From: Monosporascus cannonballus
Lineage: Eukaryota; Ascomycota; Sordariomycetes; Xylariales
DNA: 64,000 nt
NCBI GenBank assembly: GCA_004154925.1
Contig: QJNS01000138.1
Location: 130,943-194,942 of the forward strand
Direction: 5' to 3'
The position numbers and the translations under genes are program-made. The notes beneath the pieces were generated by a model, which worked only from the letters and a program-made list of their open reading frames with translations, did not search any database and had not been told where the DNA came from. Below, piece by piece: positions 25,946 to 36,352 of the stretch. Each line of letters starts with the position of its first letter. Position 1 is the first letter of the stretch.

Positions 25946-26748
25946 ATTATAGTTAATATGCAACCAGATATATTCTTTATGGTATCCCGATTTGCTCGTT
26001 TTAAATTAAACTTTAATAATGCGTATTATAAACAATTAATCAAATTAGATTATATTTAATCAGTACTAAAACATTAACGTAATAATTCGGTAATAAAAGT
26101 TTAATCAATATTTTAAACGATATTTTTTTAATAAATAATACGATTAATTAAAAAAGTCCTTAACTTTATAATTTACAGTTATTTAGCGGATTAATAAGAT
26201 AATAAACGAATAAATAAAATATAATAATTATATTTATAATCGAAACGGCATTATTATTTTTGATCTAAATTATAAATAAACTTTTATTTTGCTTTTAATT
26301 GATCGAAAACTAGAAATCGACCTAAATATAAAGCCGTTAAATATATAATACAATAATTAATAAATTATACAGTTAATTAATAATAACGTTATTGCTTTAA
26401 ATATAACAATTTAATACGTAAATACATATAATTATTAATTACATAAAGCAATAAAAAAGACATTAATTAAAATAAATTATATATTTATAAGCAATATATT
26501 AATTATTATATTAATTAACATTTTGTTACGAAAAGGTTTTAAATATTTTAAATAAGTAATTAAAAGTAATAAATATTATAAATTTTTTAAATTAGCGAAA
26601 AAAGCCTTAAAGAATATTTCAGAAACGGAATTACTTAATAAAAAAATATTTAATTACTAGAGGAAAATTACAATACATAATTGCAATTTTAGAAAATAAT
26701 AAAATGTAACGATTAACGGCGTAAATGTTTTAAGGCGTTAAGGGGGTA
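25946..26748 (+). pseudogene. Copia-1 pol, RNase H part, and polypurine tract
   Basis: Continues the Copia-1 polyprotein after Gypsy-2. NMQPDIFFMVSRFARF (about 25958-26005) matches the copia R-PDI-FAVS-L-RF motif at the RT/RNase H border. NNVIALNITI (about 26384) followed by HKAIKKTLIKINYI (about 26440) matches the C-terminal DNQGAIALA and H-DI-H regions of copia RNase H. The sequence ends in a purine tract at about 26738-26748 against the 3' LTR. Confidence 0.78.
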
Positions 26749-26913
26749 TGCCAGTTAGCTAGGGGTTGCGGAACGCTCCTTATATACGGAAAGGTCCTAT
26801 ATTAATTGGCTTGTATATGTTCCGTAGCTAAGTTACTTAGAGTTGTACGCGTATGATAATACTTACAACTCAACTGAATACCCCAACACAACTGATGTCC
26901 CCTATATCTAACA
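26749..26913 (+). repeat. Copia-1 3' LTR
   Basis: 165 bp from TGCCAG to ATCTAACA. Like its partner it is far less mutated than the internal DNA. Confidence 0.88.
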
Positions 26914-27441
26914 TCACCCATAGAAGGTTTTTCAAATGTAAAAATACCCACGAGTTACCTATGGGAGTTTTTCCAAACTTAAAAATATCCACGGGTTACC
27001 CGTAAGAATTTTAACTTACTTATTAGTACCTATGTTAATATACGACAACGATAACGATATTAATAATTATATTTGTAATTATATTAATATATATATATTA
27101 TCTTATTTGTATCTATGATAATACACGACAACGATATATATATTAATAATTATATTAGTAATTGTATTAATATATATATCTTAATAAATATATTAATAAT
27201 TAGATATATTTCTTTTATTATAAATAATGCTTTAAATATATTTGAACTTATAAAAATTCCCATAGGTAATTCGTAGATATTTTATTATTTAAAAAAATTC
27301 CTATGAGTAACCCGTGGGAACCCTTTTTTTACGTGAGTTCCTACGGGTTACCCATCAAAACGGTGGGTGACCCGTGGGTGGCCCAAATTTAGCGTGGGTA
27401 TTCGTGGGTGACCCACGGGTACCCATTTCCTCGCCCTACTA
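26914..27441. mobile_element. Left-truncated inverted-repeat element (hAT/MITE-like)
   Basis: The unit ACGGGTTACCCGTGGG and variants recur in both orientations near 26947, 26989, 27258, 27301, 27337, 27362 and 27404. The stretch 26947-27015 is matched, inverted, by about 27245-27320, a long imperfect terminal inverted repeat around an AT-rich core. The core holds a tandem duplication of about 85 bp (about 27030-27190, each unit with ACGACAACGATA). Only the right end has the outer subterminal block closing with TTTCCTCGCCCTACTA. The left end lacks it and stops at the Copia-1 LTR. Dense subterminal repeats are typical of hAT-like non-autonomous elements. No transposase is present, and the class is inferred. 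Confidence 0.5.
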
Positions 27442-27888
27442 GAAGATGCCGGAAGGCCTCATTGGGAACTCGAAACTAACACACTTATACACACGACTCC
27501 ATGCATAAAAACCAACAGCATACCCATAAGCCATGGCTGATCAGATAGAAGAATATGCCTGGTGATATTAAAATGCTAATTAGGCATAACCCTCTGGGTG
27601 TCCGGTCTTAAATGCCCTTGCGAACCCCCATTGTGCCTGGACTATCAAGAAACGGGGGTGCCCGGTGGTTTGACGAGCATATTGAGGCTAGATGAGGAGC
27701 TATATAGGCCCGATCCAGAAAGGCTCGTCGCAACGACCTTCACCGTAACAGGCCTTTCTGTATGTGCCTCTTGATCATGTATCACTAGGGCCGCAAAGAG
27801 AGGTGTGCCTTTAGTACGGTCTTAACCCGCAGAAACAATGAACCTTCAGGGTTCTACTTGGTCTTTTCGCTCATAGCTTGAGGCCGAC
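27442..27888. other. Unmutated island, no gene recognised
   Basis: About 450 bp of balanced composition without RIP signature, between two heavily mutated regions. I see no coding frame, tRNA or known repeat. It is probably single-copy host DNA, or a fragment too short or unique for RIP to act on. Confidence 0.55.
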
Positions 27889-28275
27889 TGTGACGGCTAA
27901 GCGGTTTAACCAACTATTAAACCTGAGTCGTACGGGTTGATGTTAACAGAAATATCGTAAGAATTTAAACAATAAATATAATAACGTATTACGTCTCGTA
28001 ATACTAAGAGTACCTTAGGTAACGAATTGTTATTGTAAGCTAATGCTATTTAAATTATGGAAATAATAAACGTATATATCTTTCTTTTACTTACTGGATT
28101 ACTACCAGCAAATTAATAATCCGGCTTACTGGCTTACAACTAATAAGTTGATAATCCGATTTATTGGCTTACCACCAGTAAGTTAATGATCTATTACGTA
28201 ACTTACCCTATTACGCTCTTATGGTTGGGTTATGTTAAACCGTTTCTGGAAACCGTAACGCGTTAAGTTATAATA
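27889..28275 (-). repeat. Gypsy-3 3' LTR
   Basis: 387 bp. Its U3 half contains about three imperfect tandem units of about 35 bp built on CTTACTGGCTTAC and AATCCG. The other half is the R-U5 shared with Gypsy-2, -5 and -7. Confidence 0.9.
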
Positions 28276-28885
28276 CGATCTCCCCTTTTTACAAATCTTA
28301 CCCTTAAGATTTCCATTTTTTTTCGGTAAGCTTTTTATATTTCTTCAATATATCTTCCGGTATGTCCAAATATTGTTTTTGCAAATCCGAACAGCAACTT
28401 ACCCTGGCTAATTTAATTGAACTCGAAGGTTTTAACGCGATATCTTATTTTTCCTATTTTGCCCGACAACTTAATTACCAAATAATAAATAAGGTTTTTC
28501 GTTATACGGAATATATTCGTAGGTGTCGTTTATATAACGGAATAAAAGTCTTTATTTCTATAATTAATCGTTATATTACAAAATTAAAAAAATTAAAAAA
28601 AGTTGGCGGCCGAAAAATCTTTATCTAAAACTTTTACGCGTTTTTCCCGTATACGTCGTTAATGTTAACACTATTAATCCCAAAGTACGAAATTTATTAA
28701 TCGTGCCCTTTAATCTTTAAACGATTTTAATAACTTTGCGCAATTGGAATTAAAATTTATAATCGAAATATAAGCCTTTGGTGAAATGGACGTCATTAAT
28801 TGGAATACGGTAGATTAAGGGCTCTTTTTCTTGGATTTTATGGACTGGAATGCCATTATTTCGGGCGGTTCCGTTATTGCTAATA
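28276..28885. pseudogene. Gypsy-3 extra ORF region between chromodomain and 3' LTR, strand unresolved
   Basis: Both strands have protein-like frames. Antisense to pol (+): a stop-free 88-codon frame at 28362-28628 (MSKYCFCKSEQQLTLANLIE), then one register over KFINRAL-SLNDFNNFAQLE (about 28695-28755) and FLDFMDWNAIISGGSV (about 28833-28880), ending NAGRQ and a stop just beyond this span. The breaks there are TAA where Gln is likely. Sense to pol (-): one frame crosses almost the whole region and ends KYKKLTEKKWKS then DL-KGEIVL at the LTR edge, with about eight stops in the last 175 codons. The antisense frame has matching segments in Gypsy-5. No known domain is recognised. Confidence 0.5.
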
Positions 28886-31800
28886 AACACTCTTTAACAA
28901 ACGCTGGGCGCCAATAAGATTCTTAGCGAGTTCTCAAATATTTTCGGTATTTGGATGTTTTTTTCATTTAATCAGGTACTGGATAAATCTATCTTATTTC
29001 CGCATATCGAAAATTTTCTCCATCTTATATACTTATTTATCTTTTACCTCTATATCGTTTTATATCGTATATACCTTAATTATATTTATTGCTAACTCGA
29101 ATAAAGAAATATAAAAAATTAAAAAAAAGTTTAACTTTTGGTGAAGGTTCTAATTAATAATTATTTCCTAAGAGTTTTTTAATAATTCTATATAAACTAA
29201 TATCTTTAAAGTCGAATTCTTTATTAAATTGTTTTATTTAAATATTTTTTGTAATAAGGAAAATTATTTTTCCTTTTTTAAAAGTTAATCCTTTTAACTA
29301 TTATTAATTATAGTACTTATTTATTTAATTTCGTACGAATTTTAGTTTTGTGTTTATTTCTTAATATAGTTATTATAATTATTTTAATGTAAAAATCGCT
29401 TTAATATTAGTTAAACCGTCGTTACGTACCTTTTTATAAACTTCTAAAATAAAACCAAAATTTACGTTCGTAAGTATTATTTTAATGTTTTCGTAATAAC
29501 TGGTATTATAAGTTAATTATAAATTAATAATTTCTTAACCTAATTATTTTATTCGTAATTAATATAATATCGTAAGTAAACTTCCAAGATTTAATTTACC
29601 CGCTTCGTTTATCCATTTATATAAGGCTCAAATATATTGGATAATTTGTTCGGCGTTTATATCTTTATAATATGGTAAAAAATAAGAAAAATTCGTATAT
29701 CGATCGACGTTTACGAAAATATTGTTTTAATATATTTCCGCAATTAAATTTTTTAACATAAGAAATTTAATAATAAAATCGAATATAATTAAATATTATA
29801 ATTATTCTGTAACTAATAATAGCTGTAACTTTCCGTATGGCTTATGGCGTTAAACTTTTGTTCTGGCGTAAACATCGTATTACCGTATAAGTTTTTATAT
29901 CATTTATTTTATTTTTTAAAAAGAATATATGTATTAAAACTTTTTTACGGTTTTATAAGTCCCTGGATATCCGTATAACTAATATTTATGTATTTTTCAT
30001 ATTAAGTCCTTTTAATATTTTTTTAGAATTTATATTTTATTAATTTTTTATTTTTCTGAAAATCCGGTATTATATTATTAAATCATTTAGTACAAATCGA
30101 AAGATATAGCCCGAATTATTACAATTTATCATAAGCGTAAATATGCGTTTATAATAATATCGAAAATTATATAATTAATTTTAATTAAATTCTTTTCCAG
30201 GTTTGATTATTTGCTTAAAGTATTTATTTTATTATTTTTTAAACCTTTCTTACAAGTAATAACGAAGTCGAAATTGGCCAATTTTTCCGCTTAACGAAAT
30301 TAACGTTTTATAAATTTCTTAATGGTAATAAATCTGATAAGATTGTATTAATTTATATAAATTTTAACTGAATATAAATTATCTTTTCAGAAATACTTAA
30401 ATTTTTAAAACACTATAATAATAGCCATAAATTCCTTATCTGAAATATTGTAATTAAGTTCGGTTCTTTTTAATTTATACGAAAAAAATGCAATAAGATA
30501 CAATTTGGCTTAATTATTTCGTTATCCGATTATTACGTTGAACGCATAATTCGAAATATCGGTTTTTAACTTAACGAAATGGTTTAAAATGTACATAATT
30601 AATATTAATTCGTTAGTAATCGTATGTTTAATACTCTAAAATACTTTTTCCGTATCTCGCATTTATTTAAAGTCTCGTTGTTTCGTAAAGTTTATTAAAA
30701 ATATAATTATTTTCCTAAAGTTTTAAATAAATTTCTTAAAATAATTAACGAATCCAAGGAATATTTGTATTTTTTTATTATCGTTAATATTTACTATTTT
30801 ATAATTACAGCAATTTTCTTAAAATATATCCTAATATATTCTGGGATAATAATATATCCTAAACATTTTATTTTCTGCTTATAAAATTAATTTTTCTTTC
30901 CGTTAATAAATAACCTTATATCCTATGAAACTTGAAAAATTTTATAAACGTATTTTGCGTATATTTTTTTTGTGTTTAAAAAAATGAGAATATTGTCGAA
31001 ATAACAAATAACGAAAATATCGGAATATTTTCGCAATCCGTAATTTATTATTCGTTAAAAGGTTATTAATACGTTCGTAAATTTCATTAATATAATCAAA
31101 TATTTAAATAATTCGTATTTTATTTTAACAGTTATTTTTAATTTATATTCTTTTTAATTTTAATAAAAATATATGTATTTTTAAAATCGAATGCTATAAA
31201 TGATTTAATTCCATAAAATCGGGTTTTTATTTCCGTATTCAAAAATAATAATATTGAATTTTTAATAATAATATTATTTACTTATCCATAATTAATTATA
31301 AATCGTAATTTTCCGGTTGTTTTAATATAAAAAATATAAGGTATTTTATTAATAACTTCGAAAGTCGAATCCGTCCTTTTTATAACCGATTTTCTAAGTA
31401 TTTCTTAAAAATACGTAATTTATTTCTGTTAAGGTTATAAATAAGATAAAATTTCTTCGCAAATCATATTTTAAAATTTATTTTATAATTCCATTCGTTA
31501 TGTTCTAAAAATTTCGTATTAAATTTCTTTTTAAAAAATTACTTATATCTATAATATTATAATAATACATTAATTAGATTTTTTAATTTTGAATGCTGTT
31601 ATTTTTATTATTCCAAATCATTATTTAATTATTTTAATTTTGTTTTAATAATAATAACTATATATCGTATTTTTTTAGTACCCGTTTCTTTCTTATATTT
31701 TATTTTTCTAAGTAATAAGGTTTTTATCGTATCCTTATACCTATATTCGTCGTTATTATGGATTAAATATTAAGATTTTAATTCTTTTTATTTATTAATA

Positions 31801-34082
31801 AAAAAATGAATTTTACTTGGCTAGTTTTATAGTTAATTAAAACTCCGTATTAACGTGTCCATAATAATCTTAAGATTATATTATAATTCTTAAATAAAAC
31901 GATATCGAAATTAATTATTTAATATCGTTCTTAATTAAAAATTTCGAAATAATTAATTTCGCGTATAATTTTTCCGTTATCGTAAACGAATTCCTGATTT
32001 TCGATATTTGTCGTTATATAAAGTTTTAACTTTTATCTTTAAAATAATTTAAACTTATTAACTATATTTAATATAATATAATTTCCGCTTTAAGTTCCGT
32101 AATCCATTATTACGGTATATTAATATGTTGCGATTCGTATTTGTAAAATACTAAAATTATTAATATTTTTTATTATCGCGTTTAAAGCCTTTTTCGGGAA
32201 CTCCTTTTAACTTTCTTGGATTTCGTTATTTTGCGGCTCTTTTATAAATAACCTTTTTTTAACTTTTTTGCGAATTTATTAAACCTTATTTATATTTTTT
32301 TCGTTTAACGCGTTAAGCTGCTATATTTATGGTTATTGCCGGCATATTATTTCTTCGAATTGATTTAATTATTTCTAATTTGTTTATAATTTTTTGCTTA
32401 GCAAATAAATTATTCTTTTATATTTGCAATTATATCTTATTATATGTCATTTTAATTATCGTTTTAAAAATGTTTTATAAATTAACGTATTTTTTCCTTA
32501 ATAATTTTTATTTTATAAGGGTTTATAATAAATACTAATTAAAAATCCGTAATAATTTTTTTAATAATACTTTTTTACCGTACGTTAAATTAACTCCTTT
32601 TTTATTTAGTAATTATACTATCTATAATAATAAAAAAAACTTTTTTACGGGTACTGCTTTTTTTCGGGCCAACTTTTTGCTTCGGCCAACTGCTAAACAT
32701 CTTCTGGGGTTATGGTTCGAAATTATCAATACCATTATTCGTCGTTTTTGTGATTTCCGATACTATTTGGAAAATCGAATCCCTCATAGTACATTCCGGT
32801 AATTCGTTCGTAAATATGTTATTTCCATTTTTCGTAATCGGAATATTTTCGTCGTCGATAATATATAGTATGCCTTTTGCCGTATCGACTAAGAGTTCCG
32901 GGACAAACTTTTTCTATCCAATTTTAATATTCGCGTAACTATTCTTATAATACTTTTTATTATATTAGCAAAATTTATTAAGTTATTTTTCTACTTCTTT
33001 ATATTTTGTATCGAAATATTTATCGCAATAATCCTTATTAGACCTTTTGTTATATACCTAATACGTATTTGGCTTAAGTTACGTTAATAATTTTACTGTT
33101 ATGTCTTTCATTGTTTCTAGATTATCCTTCTGGTATAAATATTTAGTTATTGTATCGTAATTTCTTAAACCTTTTATATTTATAAATTTTATATCCTATT
33201 TTAGCATGATTAAAATATTTAATCTAATTCCAATTTTATATATAAGTAACGCCGAATTCCATAAGCCCTAGCGCTATTCCGTAAGAAATAAAGAATACGT
33301 TTCGTTTTTTCCTTTAGTTAAACTTGTTATACTCCGATCGTAAAATATATTATCTTTTTTTCTTTTATCTTTTTTCAAATTATTAATTATTAATCTTAAT
33401 TACCTTTGCAATATACTGGTTTAAGGTAACTAATTATTTAAATCGAATAATTTTATTTTTTATATTATTTTTTAATCCCTTTTAACATATATTAATAAAA
33501 ACATCGGCATTAAAATTGTCCTATCCGGCCTTAATTGTAAAGCTATTTAAAATTACGGCATATTTAAACGTAGATCTTTTTTATCGGAATTATAAAAATT
33601 ATTAAACCGTAAATCGTTTTTGTCCGGATTACCGAAATGATCGCGTATTTTATTGTCGAAATTAATATAAAGTAAAAATTTTTATTAATAAAATCTTTTT
33701 TATTTAATTTTTTTTATTTCCAGACAATTTTAATAATCTGTTTAAACTAATTAACAATATTTTCCGTTAGGCACATATTTATTATTAGGACCTTATCCGC
33801 TAAATTATTAAGGTTTAAAAAACGAACATAAATTCGCGTTTAAATTAAAAAAATTTAAAAATTACCTTTCTCGTTATAAGGTTCCGGCTTTTTAAATTTT
33901 ATGCGGGCAAAAAAAAAAGCTTGGGCAAATGGCGTAACCTTAATTTGTCGGATTCTTTTTTCTAATTCCCGAATTCGAATCTAAAACTGTTAAATAAGGG
34001 TTTCCTAAATGCTAATCGATATTTTAACAGTATTAAATATTGCTTAAAATTTAATAACATTATTAAACAAAAGTTTATAATA
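28886..34082 (-). pseudogene. Gypsy-3 gag-pol, mutated
   Basis: Read on the - strand. The gag zinc knuckle is degraded to YFNHAKIGYKIYK, near 33225-33185. Reverse transcriptase has KSFIAFDFKNTYIFIKI (about 31215-31160) and the catalytic VICYFDNILIF (about 31020-30985), Asp now Asn. The chromodomain reads QYLIK-KKHPNTENI-ELAKNLIGAQRLL at about 28980-28890, where the breaks are stops at Trp codons. Domain order and spacing match Gypsy-2. Confidence 0.85.
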
Positions 34083-34469
34083 TACAACGAACTTAAGGTT
34101 TAATTAATTATTAAATCTTAATTATACGGGTTTACATTAACAGAAATATCGTAAAAATCTAAGCAATTAATATAATAACGTATTACGTTGCATAACATCA
34201 AAAATGCCTTAAATAACGAATTATTATTATAAGCTGGTACTATTTAAATTATGGAAATAATAAACGTATATATTCTTTTTCTGCTTACTAAATCACTATC
34301 AGCAAATTAATGATCCGGCTTACTGGCTTACAACCAATAAGTTGGTGATCCGATTTACTAACTTACTACCAGTGAGTTGGTGATCTATCACGTGACCTAC
34401 CCCACCACGAACTTATGGTTGGGTTATTTCAGATCGTTTCTGGAAACCGTGGCGCGTTAGGCCATAACA
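34083..34469 (-). repeat. Gypsy-3 5' LTR
   Basis: 387 bp, same length as the left copy. The end near 34083 (TACAACGAACTTAAGG) is strongly altered. The end at 34469 (GCCATAACA) is intact. Confidence 0.85.
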
Positions 34470-35256
34470 CTTAGCGATTTTATATGAACCGATATATTTG
34501 AAGTCGCATTTTTTGCTAAATCTTTTTATTTAAATATTTTTGGTCATAAGAGAAACCATTTCCCCTTTTTCGAAAATTAATCCCTTTAACACTTTTTAAT
34601 TATAATATTTGCTTATTTGATTTCGTATAAGTTTTAGTTTTAATTTTATCTTTTGATATTATTATCGTAACTGTTTTGATATAAGAATTATTTTAATATT
34701 TATTAAATCGTCGTCGTATGCTTTTTTATAAATATCTAGAGTAAAACCAAAATTGAAGTTCGTAGGTATAATTTTGATATTTTTATAATAATTGGTATTA
34801 TAAGCTAATTGCGCAATTGGTAACGTTTTAACCCAGTTATTTTGTTCATAGTTGATATAATATCGTATATAAGCTTTCAAAGTTTGATTCGTCCGTTTTA
34901 TTTGTCCATCTATCTATAGTTTGAAAGTATTAAATAATTTGTGGTTTAGGTCGATTTATATTATAAGGCCTTACCAAAATTTAAATGCAAATATTAATCA
35001 TATAATTAAAATACTTTTTATAGGTAATTTATATATGATAAAAATATATCTAAAGAAAATATATGCCATTTGTTCGGCGTTTATATTCTTATAATATGGT
35101 AAAAATAGTAAAATTTCGTAAATCGATTAACGATTACGAAAATACTGTCATAATATGTTTCTATAGAGGGATTTTTTAATATAAGAAATTTAATGATAAA
35201 GTCGAATATAATTAAATATTGTAGTCATTTTGTAATTAATAATGGCTGTAATTTTT
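34470..35256 (-). pseudogene. Gypsy-4 fragment, C-terminal integrase part
   Basis: The - strand frame at 34880-34662 reads INYEQNNWVKTLPIAQLAYN, which matches the YINYQQDDWV-LLP-AEFAYN-type motif at the end of chromovirus integrase cores. DNA downstream of this in the pol direction (chromodomain, 3' LTR) is missing because the fragment stops at the Gypsy-3 LTR. The other end continues at 42074 after Gypsy-5. Confidence 0.8.
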
Positions 35257-35679
35257 TGTAACGGGTGAGGGTTTAACCAACTATTGAATCTTAGTCGTAC
35301 GGGTTTATGTTGACAGAGGTATCGTGGGAATCTAAGTAATAAATACAGTAATCGTATTACGTCTCGTAATTCCAAGGGTTCTTTAGGTAACGATATTATA
35401 TTACAAATTAAAGCTCTTTAAACTATAGAAATAATAAGCGTATATATCTTTTCCTAGATCCCGTTAAATCCTCTGGATTATTCCGGATCCATACTGGATA
35501 ACTGCATGGATCCCGTTAAATCTCTTAGATCATTCCGGATCTATATTGGATAATTGCATGGATCTCGTTGGATCCCTTAGATCATCCCGGATCTATGTTA
35601 CGTGATTCCGACTTACTTAGGTCCTGTTTCAGTTACCAAGTAACCGTTTCCGGGACCCTTCTTTAGCTAGGTTATAATA
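35257..35679 (-). repeat. Gypsy-5 3' LTR with three 52-bp tandem units
   Basis: 423 bp. The U3 half has three copies of a 52-bp unit (GGATCCCGTT...GGATAACTGCAT type) at about 35455-35610. The R-U5 half is shared with Gypsy-2, -3 and -7. The polypurine tract (as pyrimidines) follows at 35680. Confidence 0.9.
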
Positions 35680-36352
35680 CGATTTCCCTTTTCCCCAAAT
35701 CTTGCCCTTAAGACTTTTCTGGTAAATTTCTTTCTTATTTATAACCATATCCGGCCGGATTATTAAGAACTGTAAACGTATTAAGTAAAAAGAAAAATGT
35801 AAAATTTTGGTTTTTTTTGTTTTTATTTTTAATTTTGAAATTATATCCTATATATCTGATTTTCGTACTGATAAGTTTTATACTATATCGGGTAATATAA
35901 TACGTTGTTAACAATATATCCTGAAAAAACGTTATTACGATAATTTCGGTATTCTTTTTTTTTATTAAATAATATTAACAAAAAGATAAAATATTTGCAG
36001 TTAGAAAAATTTTCCGTCCGGTAATATTTTTACGATATTCGTCAAAAGTTATTAACCGTATCCCGTCGCCTTGATAAAATGTTATTTCGTTTAAAGCGTT
36101 TTCGTACTTAATAAGATCTTTTTCGCAGAAAGAGTATAAAAATAATTAACCGGGGTTTTTAATTTTTGGACGAACTGGAAAAACAGGAAAAAACTAATCG
36201 TTTAAAAAGCGAATTTCATATTGCGTTTTCCGAATAATTTTATTCCGTTAATCCTATTATAAATATGGATTAGGACGCGATTATTTTTGATAATTCCGTT
36301 TTTGTTAATAAAACTTTTTTAATAAGCGTTAAGTACAAATTAAGTTCTTAAC
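35680..36352. pseudogene. Gypsy-5 extra ORF region between chromodomain and 3' LTR, strand unresolved
   Basis: Antisense to pol (+), one frame from about 35985 to 36352 reads YFYDIRQKLLTVSRRLDKML, KSIKIINRGF, FLDELEKQEKTNRLKSEF and AIIFDNSVFVNK, ending at a TAA. Breaks are at likely Trp, Gln or Arg codons. KSIKIINRGF-FLDEL and MD-DAII--SV--NK match segments of Gypsy-3. Sense to pol (-), a frame from about 36170 to 35680 is also open (about 165 codons, four stops), with EKDLIKYENALNEITF and GQDLGKREIVL at the LTR edge. Confidence 0.5.

Larger units (their letters stand above)
7543..26913 (+). mobile_element. Copia-1: Ty1/copia LTR retrotransposon, RIP-mutated, holding two nested elements
   Basis: The identical-length (165 bp) direct repeats at 7543-7707 and 26749-26913 begin TGYCAG and end ATCTAACA. 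A purine tract (AAGGGGGTA) directly precedes the right copy, which sets + orientation. The element's own DNA is 7708-8308, 15559-19281 and 25941-26748. Gypsy-1 and Gypsy-2 fill the gaps. Copia-type gag-pre-integrase, integrase, reverse transcriptase and RNase H signatures occur in that order, all interrupted by stops. The flanking 5-mers differ (ATATA on the left, TCACC on the right), so no target duplication is seen. Confidence 0.88.
27889..34469 (-). mobile_element. Gypsy-3: Ty3/gypsy chromovirus
   Basis: The LTRs at 27889-28275 and 34083-34469 are both 387 bp. On the + strand they run from TGTGACGGC (mutated in the right copy) to CCATAACA or TTATAATA. The pyrimidine run CGATCTCCCCTTTTT right of the left copy is the polypurine tract of a - strand element. 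Chromodomain, reverse transcriptase and gag zinc knuckle all read on the - strand. The flanks CCGAC (left) and CTTAG (right) do not match, so the ends were not made by one simple insertion. Confidence 0.9.

Noticed and set aside
27442..27888. A tRNA or other RNA gene in the unmutated island
   Set aside because: No cloverleaf or box A/B pair could be assembled by eye.
35440..35612. Spaced 52-bp repeats as a possible CRISPR-like array
   Set aside because: The units are contiguous tandem repeats within an LTR, with no spacers and in a eukaryotic context.
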